Program-made: the position numbers and the translations under genes
Assembly (NCBI GenBank): GCA_030690165.1
Contig: JAUYHF010000006.1
Coordinates: 29,848 to 93,847, forward strand
Source of the DNA: Deltaproteobacteria bacterium
GTDB taxonomy: Bacteria > Desulfobacterota > GWC2-55-46 > UBA9637
Reading direction: 5' to 3'
Length of the DNA stretch: 64,000 bases
Shown: positions 15,048-23,533 of the stretch, in pieces
How the letters are laid out: every line of letters begins with the position of its first letter
Numbering within the stretch: position 1 is the first letter of the stretch
Notes under the pieces: generated by a model
The model's database searches: none
Told to the model about the DNA's origin: nothing
What the model saw: the letters and a program-made list of their open reading frames with translations, nothing else

Positions 15048-16178
15048 CTACTCCTTTCGTATTGCGCTGAGCCTTCTTTCAAGCAATGTTCTTTCCATTG
15101 CAATGCCTGCCTGAGCAAGAAATATTTCCAGGCTTTCAGTGTCGCCTATCGGCTTTTCCTCCGGCGCATTATCTCCATATAACAAGGCCGCAACCCTGCC
15201 GCTGACTAAAAGCGGGACAAGGAATGACTCAGAAGGCCATCTCCCGCCAAGCTCATTAACAAGATATTCATGCGCCGGAATATGTTCCAGACTTTTTTTT
15301 ATTGTCATCTTCCTAAAAATAGCCTCTTTAAATATTGACTCTTCCGCAGTTGAAATCCGCATCCCTTTTATGCGGCGATTAGGATCGCCGTTTTTCAGGA
15401 CAACACCAAATTGTCCCAACCCCTCGATTGTATCCCTTTTTACAATAAAAAGCACGGCCCTGTTCATAATCTCGCTTGCAAACCTAAGTATCATCAGGGT
15501 TATCTCGCTGGAGGAACGGGGATTTTGCAATTCAAATATCATTGACCTGAGAAGGGCAAGGCCAGGGCTTGCCGCAACATGCTCAATCCGCTCTTCCTCA
15601 GCAATACCCGCCTCTGCCCGGATACTTTTTGGACTGAAACCCTCCTCAAGAGGCTGCGCAAAAATTTCTTCCTTCTTTTCCTTCTTTACAGGCGCAAACC
15701 CTGCCTTTTGAGGAGGCTTTTCTGCCGGCTGCGGCTCTGGCGCCGGCTTGACAATAATTTCAGGCAGCGGAGGTTCGATTTTGGGCAACGGCGAAGGCGG
15801 GGCAGCAGCCTTTCCTGCCCTGGATTCGTCTAAAAGGCGGGTTCCCTCCATTGCCAGAAACTGCGGATTAAGACCTGGCTCAGCAATGAAGACAGACCCC
15901 GGCCTTATCCATTTAATCTCTTCAATTACATCCTTAAGCTCAAAGTTAAAATTACCCTCTTCTATAAAAAGGCTGAAGACTGCGCCTTGCGCACTATTGC
16001 TAACAGGTTTTTTTGAGATGTCAGTAGAATAAGCCGCAATCACCAGGCCGTCCTTAAAATATATCTTTCCTTCTACAACCTTGCCTCTGATAGCAAGAAC
16101 CCCAGACCTTCTGCTCAAAAAGATAATCTGAAATATATCGCCGAGTCCAAGATCCTCTAAATTTCCTACTAAACTCAT
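15048..16178 (-). CDS. PATAN (DUF4388) plus GAF-like signalling protein
   Basis: 376 residues in three parts. Residues 1-110: PATAN/DUF4388 domain (GDIFQIIFLSRRSGVLAI, GKIYFKDGLVIAA), a module often found with two-component and gliding-motility signalling. Residues about 128-170: Pro-rich linker (PPSPLPKIEPPLPEIIVKPA). Residues about 205-370: a GAF-like domain (ILRFASEIMNRAVLFIVK, SFLVPLLVSGRVAALLYGD). GGAG nine bases before the ATG marks the start. It is the first gene of the chemosensory cluster, so it may gate input to CheA. Ligand and partner are unknown. Confidence 0.85.
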   Translation of the reverse strand: MSLVGNLEDLGLGDIFQIIFLSRRSGVLAIRGKVVEGKIYFKDGLVIAAYSTDISKKPVSNSAQGAVFSLFIEEGNFNFELKDVIEEIKWIRPGSVFIAEPGLNPQFLAMEGTRLLDESRAGKAAAPPSPLPKIEPPLPEIIVKPAPEPQPAEKPPQKAGFAPVKKEKKEEIFAQPLEEGFSPKSIRAEAGIAEEERIEHVAASPGLALLRSMIFELQNPRSSSEITLMILRFASEIMNRAVLFIVKRDTIEGLGQFGVVLKNGDPNRRIKGMRISTAEESIFKEAIFRKMTIKKSLEHIPAHEYLVNELGGRWPSESFLVPLLVSGRVAALLYGDNAPEEKPIGDTESLEIFLAQAGIAMERTLLERRLSAIRKE

Positions 16179-16228
16179 CTATAAATTCTCCAGGTAAATC
16201 TGCTAATATTTATGCGTAAGCTCACTCT

Positions 16229-16257
16229 TTTCTAACACAGCCATAGGGTTATGTAAA
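16229..16257 (-). promoter_or_regulatory. Possible promoter of the chemosensory cluster
   Basis: On the minus strand TTTACA, a 17-base spacer and TAGAAA (four of six each) lie about 50 bases before the first gene of the cluster, in the gap after selA. The match is only moderate. Confidence 0.4.
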
Positions 16258-16267
16258 GTTTTTTAAC

Positions 16268-17704
16268 TCAAATAACCACTTCTTCAGCCTTTTCTATCAT
16301 CCGCATGTCCAATAAAAATTTTCCTTTGTGCACCCTGCCCAAAACAGGCGGGATATTTTTCAGGAACATCTTAAAGATTTTCTCCGGCGGCAAGGTATTA
16401 TGGGCGATAGAAACAACCTTTGTAGCAATCACCTCAATAGGTAAAGAACCACTTCCTATCTGACTAAAACCATCCTCAATTCCCACAATATATCCCTTGC
16501 CAAGCCTCTCTTTAAGAAGCCTTGCAGCCACCTTTGCAACTGTTTCTATATCAGAAACAGGTCTTGTTAAAATCCTTAAGGTCGGAAGCCTCTTATGCAA
16601 CGTGTCCGGCTGTAAATAAAGTCTTAACGTGGCCTCCATTGCAGCGATAGTAAGTTTGTCAACCCTTAATACCCTCTTCAAAGGGTTTTTATTTATCCTC
16701 TGGATATATTCCCTCTTTCCGGCAATAATGCCTGCCTGAGGCCCGCCAAGCAGCTTATCACCGCTGAATGTAACAATATCCGCGCCGTCAGCAAGACTTT
16801 CTCTAACCACAGGTTCGCCCGTCTTGACGGGGAAACCAAATTGGGATATATCAACCAACAAACCGCTTCCCAAATCTTCAACCACTGGAATATTGTATTG
16901 TCTCCCAATTCTTACTAATTCCTTCAAATCCACATTTGATGTAAAACCAATCACCCTGTAGTTGCTTGTATGCGCCTTCAAAAACACGGCTGTATCCTGA
17001 TTTATGGCAGAGATATAATCTTCCGGATGGGTCCTGTTAGTTGTCCCAACCTCAAGAAGTTTACATCCGCTTTTCTTTATCACATCCGGAATTCTGAAAG
17101 AACCCCCTATCTCTATAAGCTCGCCCCTGGAGATAATAACCTCTTTCCCTTCAGCCAGTGTATTCAATGTTAAGAAAACTGCCGCTGCATTGTTATTTAC
17201 AATGGCAGCCGCCTCTGCCCCTGTAAGATGGCATACGACAGCCTCTATATGGCTGTCCCTGTCTCCCCTTTCGCCTTTTTCCAGATCAAATTCAAGACTC
17301 ACTGGATTGCCCGCGGCAATCTTAACAGCCTCAATAGCCTCATTGCATAATGCCGCCCTCCCTAAATTCGTATGCAAAACTATACCGGAGGCATTAACCA
17401 TCCTTTTAAGAGATGGTTTCAGCATATTTTCCAGATATTGCTTAACCAGCATCTCTATCTTATCCCTTGAAGTATCCATCCGATGACCAGCGATAATATC
17501 AGTTCTCATCTTCCCAAGAATATCTCTGACAGCTTGTATAACAAGGTCTTTTGAATAGAAACCCCAATATTGTTTCAGGCCAAGAGACCTTAATATCTCG
17601 TCAACCGACGGTATTCCCCTTAACTGTTCTTTTGGCATATAAAAATCTATCATGGATGGGAAACAAAGGTCAACACAGACTGCTATTCCTATATTCATTG
17701 ACAT
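16268..17704 (-). CDS. selA: L-seryl-tRNA(Sec) selenium transferase
   Basis: 478 residues. PLP-dependent enzyme converting Ser-tRNA(Sec) to Sec-tRNA(Sec) with selenophosphate. Visible signs: N-terminal LRGIPSVDEILRSLG, NASGIVLHTNLGRA, and the PLP-lysine Lys317 in TFSGDKLLGGPQAG. The annotated start gives about 22 extra residues; family members usually begin near MPKEQLRGIPSVDE (ATG at 17638), and no ribosome site decides it. Its presence implies that selenoproteins are made, but selB, selC and selD are not in the window. It is divergent from mobB with only 29 bases between, fitting a link to Mo/Se enzymes such as formate dehydrogenase (inference). Confidence 0.96.
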   Translation of the reverse strand: MSMNIGIAVCVDLCFPSMIDFYMPKEQLRGIPSVDEILRSLGLKQYWGFYSKDLVIQAVRDILGKMRTDIIAGHRMDTSRDKIEMLVKQYLENMLKPSLKRMVNASGIVLHTNLGRAALCNEAIEAVKIAAGNPVSLEFDLEKGERGDRDSHIEAVVCHLTGAEAAAIVNNNAAAVFLTLNTLAEGKEVIISRGELIEIGGSFRIPDVIKKSGCKLLEVGTTNRTHPEDYISAINQDTAVFLKAHTSNYRVIGFTSNVDLKELVRIGRQYNIPVVEDLGSGLLVDISQFGFPVKTGEPVVRESLADGADIVTFSGDKLLGGPQAGIIAGKREYIQRINKNPLKRVLRVDKLTIAAMEATLRLYLQPDTLHKRLPTLRILTRPVSDIETVAKVAARLLKERLGKGYIVGIEDGFSQIGSGSLPIEVIATKVVSIAHNTLPPEKIFKMFLKNIPPVLGRVHKGKFLLDMRMIEKAEEVVI

Positions 17705-17733
17705 AACCCGCTCTACCCTGCTATCTTAATAGC

Positions 17734-18387
17734 ATGATGCCGATAGTTTCCATAGTAGGAAAATCAGGCAGCGGCAAAACCACTCTTCTTGAAAAGGTTG
17801 TAGCTGAACTGACAAAGAGGGGCTACAGAGTCGGCACCATCAAGCACGATGTCCATGGCTTTGAAATAGATTATGAAGGTAAAGACAGTTGGCGGCATAA
17901 AAAGGCCGGCGCAAAGACTGTAGTACTGTCTTCGCCCGACAAAATAGCAGTTATAAAGGATGTGGATGAGGAATGGAATCCTTTCATGCTTGGTTTTTCT
18001 TTTGTTGACGATGCAGATATTATAATAACAGAGGGCTATAAGAAGGCCGACTACCCCAAGGTAGAGGTTATTAGAAAGGCCAAATCTACAAAACCAATTT
18101 GCAGAAAGGATAAAAATCTTATAGCTATTGCCAGCGATATTAGATTTAAATGCAAAGATGTGCCGTGTGTTGATATAAATAACGCAAAAGGCATCGCAGA
18201 TTTGATAGAAGAGAGATTTTTACAAAAAGAGGCCTGTCGTGAAAAGTCATGTTTAATGGTAAACGGAAAAAAGATAACCCTTAAGCCTTTCATAGATAAA
18301 TTGCTTGCAGAGGCAATAAAAGGAATGATAAAATCTCTAAAAGGATGCAGAAATCCTGGAGATATAGAGATAAGGATAAAGACATGA
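17734..18387 (+). CDS. mobB: Molybdopterin-guanine dinucleotide biosynthesis protein MobB
   Basis: 217 residues. N-terminal GTP-binding P-loop GKSGSGKTT (residues 9-17), then TIKHD and DIIITEGYK motifs of MobB, which assists MobA in attaching GMP to molybdopterin. Residues about 170-217 (VNGKKITLKPFIDKLLAEAI onwards) are an extra C-terminal module beyond the basic MobB fold, seen in part of the family. It starts with two ATG codons and no Shine-Dalgarno. Its last codons overlap mobA by ATGA, so mobB-mobA-mazG is a coupled operon. Assignment secure; the role of the tail is unknown. Confidence 0.93.
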   Translation: MMPIVSIVGKSGSGKTTLLEKVVAELTKRGYRVGTIKHDVHGFEIDYEGKDSWRHKKAGAKTVVLSSPDKIAVIKDVDEEWNPFMLGFSFVDDADIIITEGYKKADYPKVEVIRKAKSTKPICRKDKNLIAIASDIRFKCKDVPCVDINNAKGIADLIEERFLQKEACREKSCLMVNGKKITLKPFIDKLLAEAIKGMIKSLKGCRNPGDIEIRIKT

Positions 18388-18992
18388 CCGGCATAATATT
18401 GGCAGGCGGAAAAAGCAGCAGAATGGGCTTTAACAAGGCCTTTATAGATATTGGCGGTAAACCCATTATCCATAAAACTGTAAACTTGTTTAAAGAATTA
18501 TTTGACGAAATCATAGTGGTAACAAACGATCCTCTCGGGTATGAGGAATTAAATTGCCTGACTGTAACCGATATACTTAAAGGCGCCGGCAGTCTGGGGG
18601 GCATATATACAGGCCTTTTCCACAGCTCGTCTGAATATAATTTTGTTGCAGCATGCGACATGCCGTTTTTGAACAAAGAAGCTATTTCAAGGGTAATCAA
18701 ATTTTCAGAGGGCTGGGGTGCAACAGCGCCTTATATTATGGACCGCTATCATCCCCTCCATGCGGTTTATTCCAAAAAGTGCATCAAACCTATAGAGGAA
18801 ATGATAAAAGCCAAAGACCTGCGCATCACAAATCTCTTTCAAAAAATAAAAGTAAAACGGCTTGAAGAAAAAGACTGGCTCTCAAATGAACATGTTTTAT
18901 CATCTCTGGACAACATCAATACAAAGGAAGACCTTCATAGGATAGTCAAGAAGATAATCAAACCTCCCCCTTCCCTACTCCATAAGACATGA
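18384..18992 (+). CDS. mobA: Molybdenum cofactor guanylyltransferase
   Basis: 202 residues. Nucleotidyltransferase that joins GTP-derived GMP to molybdopterin to make MGD. Signature LAGGKSSRMGFNKAF at the N-terminus, GSLGGIYTGL and AACDMPFLN in the middle. The ATG at 18384 overlaps the mobB stop (ATGA) and has AAGGA upstream; an in-frame ATG at 18345 inside mobB is ignored. The end overlaps mazG by ATGA too. Length is typical. With selA next door and moaA at 29305 it shows that the cell makes the bis-MGD type cofactor. Confidence 0.95.
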   Translation: MTGIILAGGKSSRMGFNKAFIDIGGKPIIHKTVNLFKELFDEIIVVTNDPLGYEELNCLTVTDILKGAGSLGGIYTGLFHSSSEYNFVAACDMPFLNKEAISRVIKFSEGWGATAPYIMDRYHPLHAVYSKKCIKPIEEMIKAKDLRITNLFQKIKVKRLEEKDWLSNEHVLSSLDNINTKEDLHRIVKKIIKPPPSLLHKT

Positions 18993-19828
18993 AAAACAAG
19001 GAAGGGCTCCCAAAACTTGTCGCAATAATGCAGAGACTGCGCGGACCAAAAGGGTGTCCCTGGGATAAAGAGCAAACCATGGAAAGCCTTATACCGTTTA
19101 TTGTGGAAGAGGCATACGAGGTAATCGGCGCTATAGACGCCAAATCCCCTGAAATGCTTAAGGAAGAGCTTGGCGACCTGTTATTCCAGATTATATTTAT
19201 GTGTCAGCTTGCAAGAGAAAAAGGGGATTTTGACATAGAGGATGTGATGGCGCTATCAGCGGAAAAGATGATACGACGGCATCCCCATGTATTCGGAAAA
19301 ACAAAGGCAAAAACCTCAAAAGATGTTTTAAAACACTGGGCGAGGATAAAAAAAGAGGAAAAGGACGGCAAAAAGAGAAAAGGATACCTGTCAGACATAC
19401 CAGAGCATCTTCCTGCATTATTAAAGGCGCATAAGGTAACAGAAAAGGCTGCAGAAGCAGGTTTTGATTGGTCTGATATAAAAGAGGTTTTTGAAAAGGT
19501 GGAGGAAGAGATTGCGGAATTCAAGGCTGAGCTAAAAAAAGGGAACATTCAAAGGATGGAGGCGGAGTTTGGAGACCTCATTTTCGCGCTGGTAAATGTT
19601 GGAAGATTTATAGAAATAAATCCGGAAGAGGCATTAAGAAAAACCATAGCAAGATTTATAACAAGGTTTCATTATATTGAAGATAAACTCATAAAAAAAG
19701 GAAAGGCTTTACATAATGCATCCATTGAAGAAATGGAAATTTTTTGGAAAGAAGCAAAACTCAAAGAAAAAATCAAGCATTACAAGCTCTTAAAACGATT
19801 TCCCCACAGCATGTGGATAACTAGTTAG
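18989..19828 (+). CDS. mazG: Nucleoside triphosphate pyrophosphohydrolase MazG
   Basis: 279 residues, two tandem MazG domains. First: CPWDKEQTMESL with metal-binding EEAYEV and EELGDLL; second: EEIAEF and EFGDLIFAL. The enzyme hydrolyses NTPs/dNTPs, removing aberrant nucleotides and tuning the stringent response. The last about 25 residues (KLKEKIKHYKLLKRFPHSMW) extend past the usual FWKEAK end. The ATG overlaps the mobA stop. No promoter of its own is visible. The 130 bases after it, up to murJ on the other strand, hold no clear signal. Confidence 0.95.
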   Translation: MKNKEGLPKLVAIMQRLRGPKGCPWDKEQTMESLIPFIVEEAYEVIGAIDAKSPEMLKEELGDLLFQIIFMCQLAREKGDFDIEDVMALSAEKMIRRHPHVFGKTKAKTSKDVLKHWARIKKEEKDGKKRKGYLSDIPEHLPALLKAHKVTEKAAEAGFDWSDIKEVFEKVEEEIAEFKAELKKGNIQRMEAEFGDLIFALVNVGRFIEINPEEALRKTIARFITRFHYIEDKLIKKGKALHNASIEEMEIFWKEAKLKEKIKHYKLLKRFPHSMWITS

Positions 19829-19958
19829 AAACAATGTAAATGTAAAAACCAGAATGTGATTAAATAAGGACTTGCGCTTCATTGCACATTTTTTAATCAG
19901 TAAATTATCTTTTAAATTCAAATCATTATATGATTTGCGTCCAATATTCAATTGCGCC

Positions 19959-21536
19959 TCAGTTCTCTTTCTTTTTACCCAATCTCTCCATAACCATACC
20001 GGTCAGAAAAGCCATCTCCGGACTCTTAAAAAGGCGGGCAAACAGCAAATAGCTTGTCACGCCAAAACCTATTGCAAGAACCAACACCGCTAACTTTAGC
20101 ATGGTAATACCACCATGAGACCAATCAATCAAAATGGATATACCATACACTCCAGCCCCCATTAGAAGAGAGGATATGGCTACTTTTACAGCAGAAGCAA
20201 ATATCTTCCTTCCTCCAATCCCGCCCAGTCTTTTCCGCAGTATAAAAAAAAGTAAAAACAGGTTTATTATTGCAGAAAGCGATGTTGCCAGAGCCAAACC
20301 GCCGTGTTTTAAAGGGCCAATAAGCAAAAAGCAGAATATTATATTCGCAGCCACTGCCACACAGCCAACCAGAACAGGGGTTAAGGTGTCCTTAAGCGAG
20401 TAAAACGCTGATAAAAGGATCCTTCGCCCGCCAAATGCAACAAGACCAACGGAAAAAAACCAGAGGGCATAAACAGTCCCTTTGGTTGCTTCATGGCTGA
20501 ACTCGCCCCTTTGAAAAAGCATGCTGACAATCGGCCCGCCAAGCGCTATAAGACCCACAGTAGCAGGGACTGTAATAAATGTTACAAGCCTTATTGCAAA
20601 GGATAATGACTCCTTAAAACCCAACCAGTCTTGTTTTACGGCATATTCAGACATTGAAGGAAGCACAGCAGTTGCAACCGCTATTACAAAAACCCCCATA
20701 GGAAGCTCAACTATTCTGTCGGCATAATATAAATAAGAGATGCTTCCCTCTTTAAGATGAGAGGCAAATCTACTGACAATGAGGATGTTTATCTGGTCTA
20801 CACCAGCAGCAAGGGCAGCCGGAAGCATAAGAAAGACTATCTTTCTTATAGCCGGGTCATTGAAATTAAAATCGGGTCTCGGCAGCATATCATATCTTTT
20901 AAGATACGGAAGTTGATAGAGAAACTGAAGAGCGCCTCCAAAAACTACACCAAATGCAAGCGCATAGACGGCTTCTTTAAAAAATGGAATTAGAAAAAGG
21001 GTTGAACCTATTATAGATAGATTAAACCAGACAGGCGACAATGCCGGAGCGGCAAAATGCTTTAATGAATTTAGAACTCCCATTCCCAATGCAACAAGAC
21101 ATATAAAGAAAAGGAAAGGAAACATCCACCTTGTTAAAGATATTGCAATGGGCAGTTTATTTGGGATATTTGCAAAGCCAGGCGCAGTGATTTCAACTAT
21201 TTGCGGCGCAAATAAAACACCCGCTATCGTAAGCGCTGCCAATATAATAGTAAAAAATGTAAATGCCCTTGAAGCCAATCTTTTTGCCCTTTCTCTGGAA
21301 CCAAGGCTCAATTCCTCTGTAAATACCGGTATAAAGGAAACAGTTAATGCGCCCTCGCCAACAAGTCTTCTGAAAAAGTTTGGAATCCTGTAGGCAATAA
21401 AAAACACATCTGCAGATGCGCCTGCCCCAAAATATGCGGCAATAACCGCATCCCTTATATAACCTAGTATACGGCTTAAAAATGTGGCGCTGCCTACAAT
21501 GGAAGCAGCCTTTGTTATGTTTTTAGCCTCTATCAT
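19959..21536 (-). CDS. murJ: Lipid II flippase MurJ
   Basis: 525-residue inner-membrane protein with about 14 hydrophobic segments, MOP-superfamily MurJ/MviN. It flips lipid II for peptidoglycan synthesis. Typical pieces: the N-terminal TFLSRILGYIRDAVIAAYFG, the IPNFFRRLVGEGALTVSFIP motif, and PMGVFVIAVATAVLPSMSE. The start ATG is six bases after AAGGG. It runs divergent from rpsT; the gap of 67 bases holds the rpsT promoter. Length is normal and no interruption is seen. Confidence 0.97.
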   Translation of the reverse strand: MIEAKNITKAASIVGSATFLSRILGYIRDAVIAAYFGAGASADVFFIAYRIPNFFRRLVGEGALTVSFIPVFTEELSLGSRERAKRLASRAFTFFTIILAALTIAGVLFAPQIVEITAPGFANIPNKLPIAISLTRWMFPFLFFICLVALGMGVLNSLKHFAAPALSPVWFNLSIIGSTLFLIPFFKEAVYALAFGVVFGGALQFLYQLPYLKRYDMLPRPDFNFNDPAIRKIVFLMLPAALAAGVDQINILIVSRFASHLKEGSISYLYYADRIVELPMGVFVIAVATAVLPSMSEYAVKQDWLGFKESLSFAIRLVTFITVPATVGLIALGGPIVSMLFQRGEFSHEATKGTVYALWFFSVGLVAFGGRRILLSAFYSLKDTLTPVLVGCVAVAANIIFCFLLIGPLKHGGLALATSLSAIINLFLLFFILRKRLGGIGGRKIFASAVKVAISSLLMGAGVYGISILIDWSHGGITMLKLAVLVLAIGFGVTSYLLFARLFKSPEMAFLTGMVMERLGKKKEN

Positions 21537-21546
21537 TATAAAACCC

Positions 21547-21575
21547 TTGACAATCCCATCTTAATAGTTTAAAAA
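21547..21575 (+). promoter_or_regulatory. Sigma-70 type promoter of rpsT
   Basis: TTGACA at 21547-21552, 17-base spacer, TAAAAA at 21570-21575, with an AT-rich stretch around it; the rpsT start follows 28 bases later. It faces away from murJ. Confidence 0.6.
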
Positions 21576-21603
21576 TATATGACAAATTTGAACGGAGGAT
21601 TAA

Positions 21604-21882
21604 ATGGCAACCCATAAATCAGCGATAAAAAGACACAGGCAAAACCAGAAGCGCAGGGCCCGCAATGTTGCAGTAAAATCTGAGATAAAAACTGCAATAA
21701 AAGAGGTTAAAGAAACTATAGCTCAAGGCAGCAAAGAAAACGCCAAGGCAGCGCTTGCAAAGGCTGCAAGGCTCCTTGACAAGGCAGCCTCCAAAAAAAC
21801 CCTTCACAGGAATAATGCGTCAAGGAAAATATCCCGGCTGACAACAGCAGTAAATTCAATAGGAACAGGCAATAGGCACTAG
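21604..21882 (+). CDS. rpsT: Small ribosomal subunit protein bS20
   Basis: 92 residues, strongly basic and helical, matching bS20: MATHKSAIKRHRQNQKRRAR at the N-terminus and KAARLLDKAASKKTLHRNNA in the second half. It binds 16S rRNA early in 30S assembly. GGAGG five bases before ATG and a good promoter fit high expression. It is a single-gene unit, closed by the hairpin region at 21881-21947. Confidence 0.97.
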   Translation: MATHKSAIKRHRQNQKRRARNVAVKSEIKTAIKEVKETIAQGSKENAKAALAKAARLLDKAASKKTLHRNNASRKISRLTTAVNSIGTGNRH

Positions 21883-21947
21883 GCTATGGGTTTTACCTAT
21901 CGCCTCTTGCCCGACCCATCCTTCGGATGGGTGCCCCGCTATAGCCT
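21881..21947. terminator. Nested hairpin between rpsT and holA
   Basis: Inner stem ACCCATCC / GGATGGGT (21914-21932) with a TTC loop; outer arms AGGCTAT and ATAGCCT (21881-21887, 21941-21947). It lies between convergent stops. No long T-run, so it may be a repeat acting as a barrier; it also has the word-like TAGGCA/TAGGCT repeats seen elsewhere. Confidence 0.5.
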
Positions 21948-22973
21948 ATCTTTATAACATAGCTCCATCACAAGCCTCTCCATCACCATACGAGGGCGCT
22001 GCCTTCCGGATTTCAGGGCGATATCCGTATTATGGAGCATTTGAAAAATTCTTAACAACCCCTCGTCACTAAAACCTTTTCCATGCTTTAGATACCCCTT
22101 AACATAAGTTGGAAATGTCCCCACAACTGAAGCAATACTATTGACTGCAACGCCTTTTTTGTTTAATGCCTTTGCCCTCCAGATAATGCGAAATTGGCGG
22201 GTTATCATTCCTAATATCTTTATAGGCTCTTCTTTATGTTCAATGAGTTTCCTGAGATTTATAATCGCCTTTCTTAAATCTTTTCTGCCTATTGAATCTG
22301 CAAGGTCAAATACTGTATCCACCCTTCCATTTGTAACAGCCATTTCCACATCTTCTATCTCTATGCTATTTCTTTCACCGACAAAAAGAGCCAATTTGTC
22401 AATCTCCTGTTTTATATCCATCAATTCATTTCCAACTGCCTCTAAAATAGCCCCAATTGCATCATCTGTAATTTTTTTACCAAACTCTCCCGCCGCTTTT
22501 TTAATCCACGAAGGAAGCTCTGCATCTGAAAGCGGCTTAAGATAAAACAGGTAATTAGCCTTATCTAATGCCGAGAAAAATCCAAGTCTCTTATCAATCT
22601 TATCCGCAATAAATACCAGACAGGTCGTCGGGGCAGGATTTTTGATATATGATAAAATAGCCTCTTGCTGTGACTTGGAAAGGGCCCCTGCCCTACTCAC
22701 TACAATCAGTCTCTTCTGAGACATAACAGGAAAGGTCTGGGCTATAGAAATAATATCATCGGCATCCGCCTCCTTCGCATCAAACCAGTGATAATTCATA
22801 TCCCTAAAAGAAGAGGACAGCGCCTTTGCCTTAATATCCTGCACCGCCTCTTCTATCAGGTAACTGTCACCGTAAAAATAGAAGACCGGAGACAGTCCCT
22901 TACCCCCGATAGAAGAGCTCGGGGACATGCCTTTTTTCAGTCCTTCAATAATTTTTAAGCCGTCCTGCGCCAC
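21939..22973 (-). CDS. holA: DNA polymerase III subunit delta
   Basis: 344 residues, normal for HolA, the clamp-loader subunit that opens the beta clamp. Recognised by FYFYGDSYLIEEAVQDIKAK at the N-terminus, the KRLIVVSRAG and TCLVFIADKIDKR region, and the late GMITRQFRIIWRAKAL helix. The start is a GTG overlapping the lptE TAG by one base, so translation is coupled. leuS-lptE-holA is the same order as leuS-rlpB-holA of enterobacteria, which supports all three calls. Confidence 0.94.
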   Translation of the reverse strand: MAQDGLKIIEGLKKGMSPSSSIGGKGLSPVFYFYGDSYLIEEAVQDIKAKALSSSFRDMNYHWFDAKEADADDIISIAQTFPVMSQKRLIVVSRAGALSKSQQEAILSYIKNPAPTTCLVFIADKIDKRLGFFSALDKANYLFYLKPLSDAELPSWIKKAAGEFGKKITDDAIGAILEAVGNELMDIKQEIDKLALFVGERNSIEIEDVEMAVTNGRVDTVFDLADSIGRKDLRKAIINLRKLIEHKEEPIKILGMITRQFRIIWRAKALNKKGVAVNSIASVVGTFPTYVKGYLKHGKGFSDEGLLRIFQMLHNTDIALKSGRQRPRMVMERLVMELCYKDRL

Positions 22974-23533
22974 TAAAATTTCTCCAGCATCCTCTCTTTG
23001 ATAAGCCTTGCTGTGTCCTTCGCCATCTTTTTAACAGCATCTAACTCCGCTGTCTTTGTTGCATTTATGTCCGCAATATTTACCTTGAAATCTTCATAGT
23101 CTGCAACATTCTTATCCTCCCATAAAATATTTCCGTCACTATTGCGGACAAGTGAAACCTCCAGTTTTATGGTAAGCCTGTATTCCTGGATTACATCATT
23201 CTTGCTGAACGAAACAGGCGTCAATTCATAGCCTATTACAGCGCCGTTCAGCACAGCCTCGGCATTTTCTTCAACAACCTTCGCAATTCCGCTCTTTACA
23301 AACTCGTCAACCAGCGCAGTTGTTATAACCGTCTCCACATCCGGCTTCTGTATCTTATTCTTAAAGAACGGGATGGATATTGCAGTTACATTTCCCGGCA
23401 TACTGCCGCCCTTGCCGGCGATGTGATAGCCGCAGCCTGTTAAGACAGTAAGGAGTAAGCAGTAACTGCATGCTGTATACCGCATACTTTTTACTGCATA
23501 CCCTCTGCTCAACCCCTGACTCCTGACTCTCAT
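22973..23533 (-). CDS. lptE: LPS-assembly lipoprotein LptE
   Basis: 186-residue outer-membrane lipoprotein; LptE plugs the LptD barrel that inserts LPS. Lipobox LTGC (Cys34) then [13 protein letters not shown] and [16 protein letters not shown], typical of the family. The ATG overlaps the leuS stop (ATGA). The first 16 residues are encoded by word-like repeats (GGAGTCA, GCAGTA); the ATG at 23485 ([18 protein letters not shown]) would give a compact signal peptide and may be the true start. Sandwiched between leuS and holA. Confidence 0.9.
   Translation of the reverse strand: MRVRSQGLSRGYAVKSMRYTACSYCLLLTVLTGCGYHIAGKGGSMPGNVTAISIPFFKNKIQKPDVETVITTALVDEFVKSGIAKVVEENAEAVLNGAVIGYELTPVSFSKNDVIQEYRLTIKLEVSLVRNSDGNILWEDKNVADYEDFKVNIADINATKTAELDAVKKMAKDTARLIKERMLEKF
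23446..23531. repeat. Word-like repeats over the lptE signal sequence
   Basis: Degenerate copies of AGTAAGG/AGTAAGC and GCATAC plus CTGACTC words, covering the start and signal-peptide codons of lptE and ending at the leuS stop. Confidence 0.6.
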
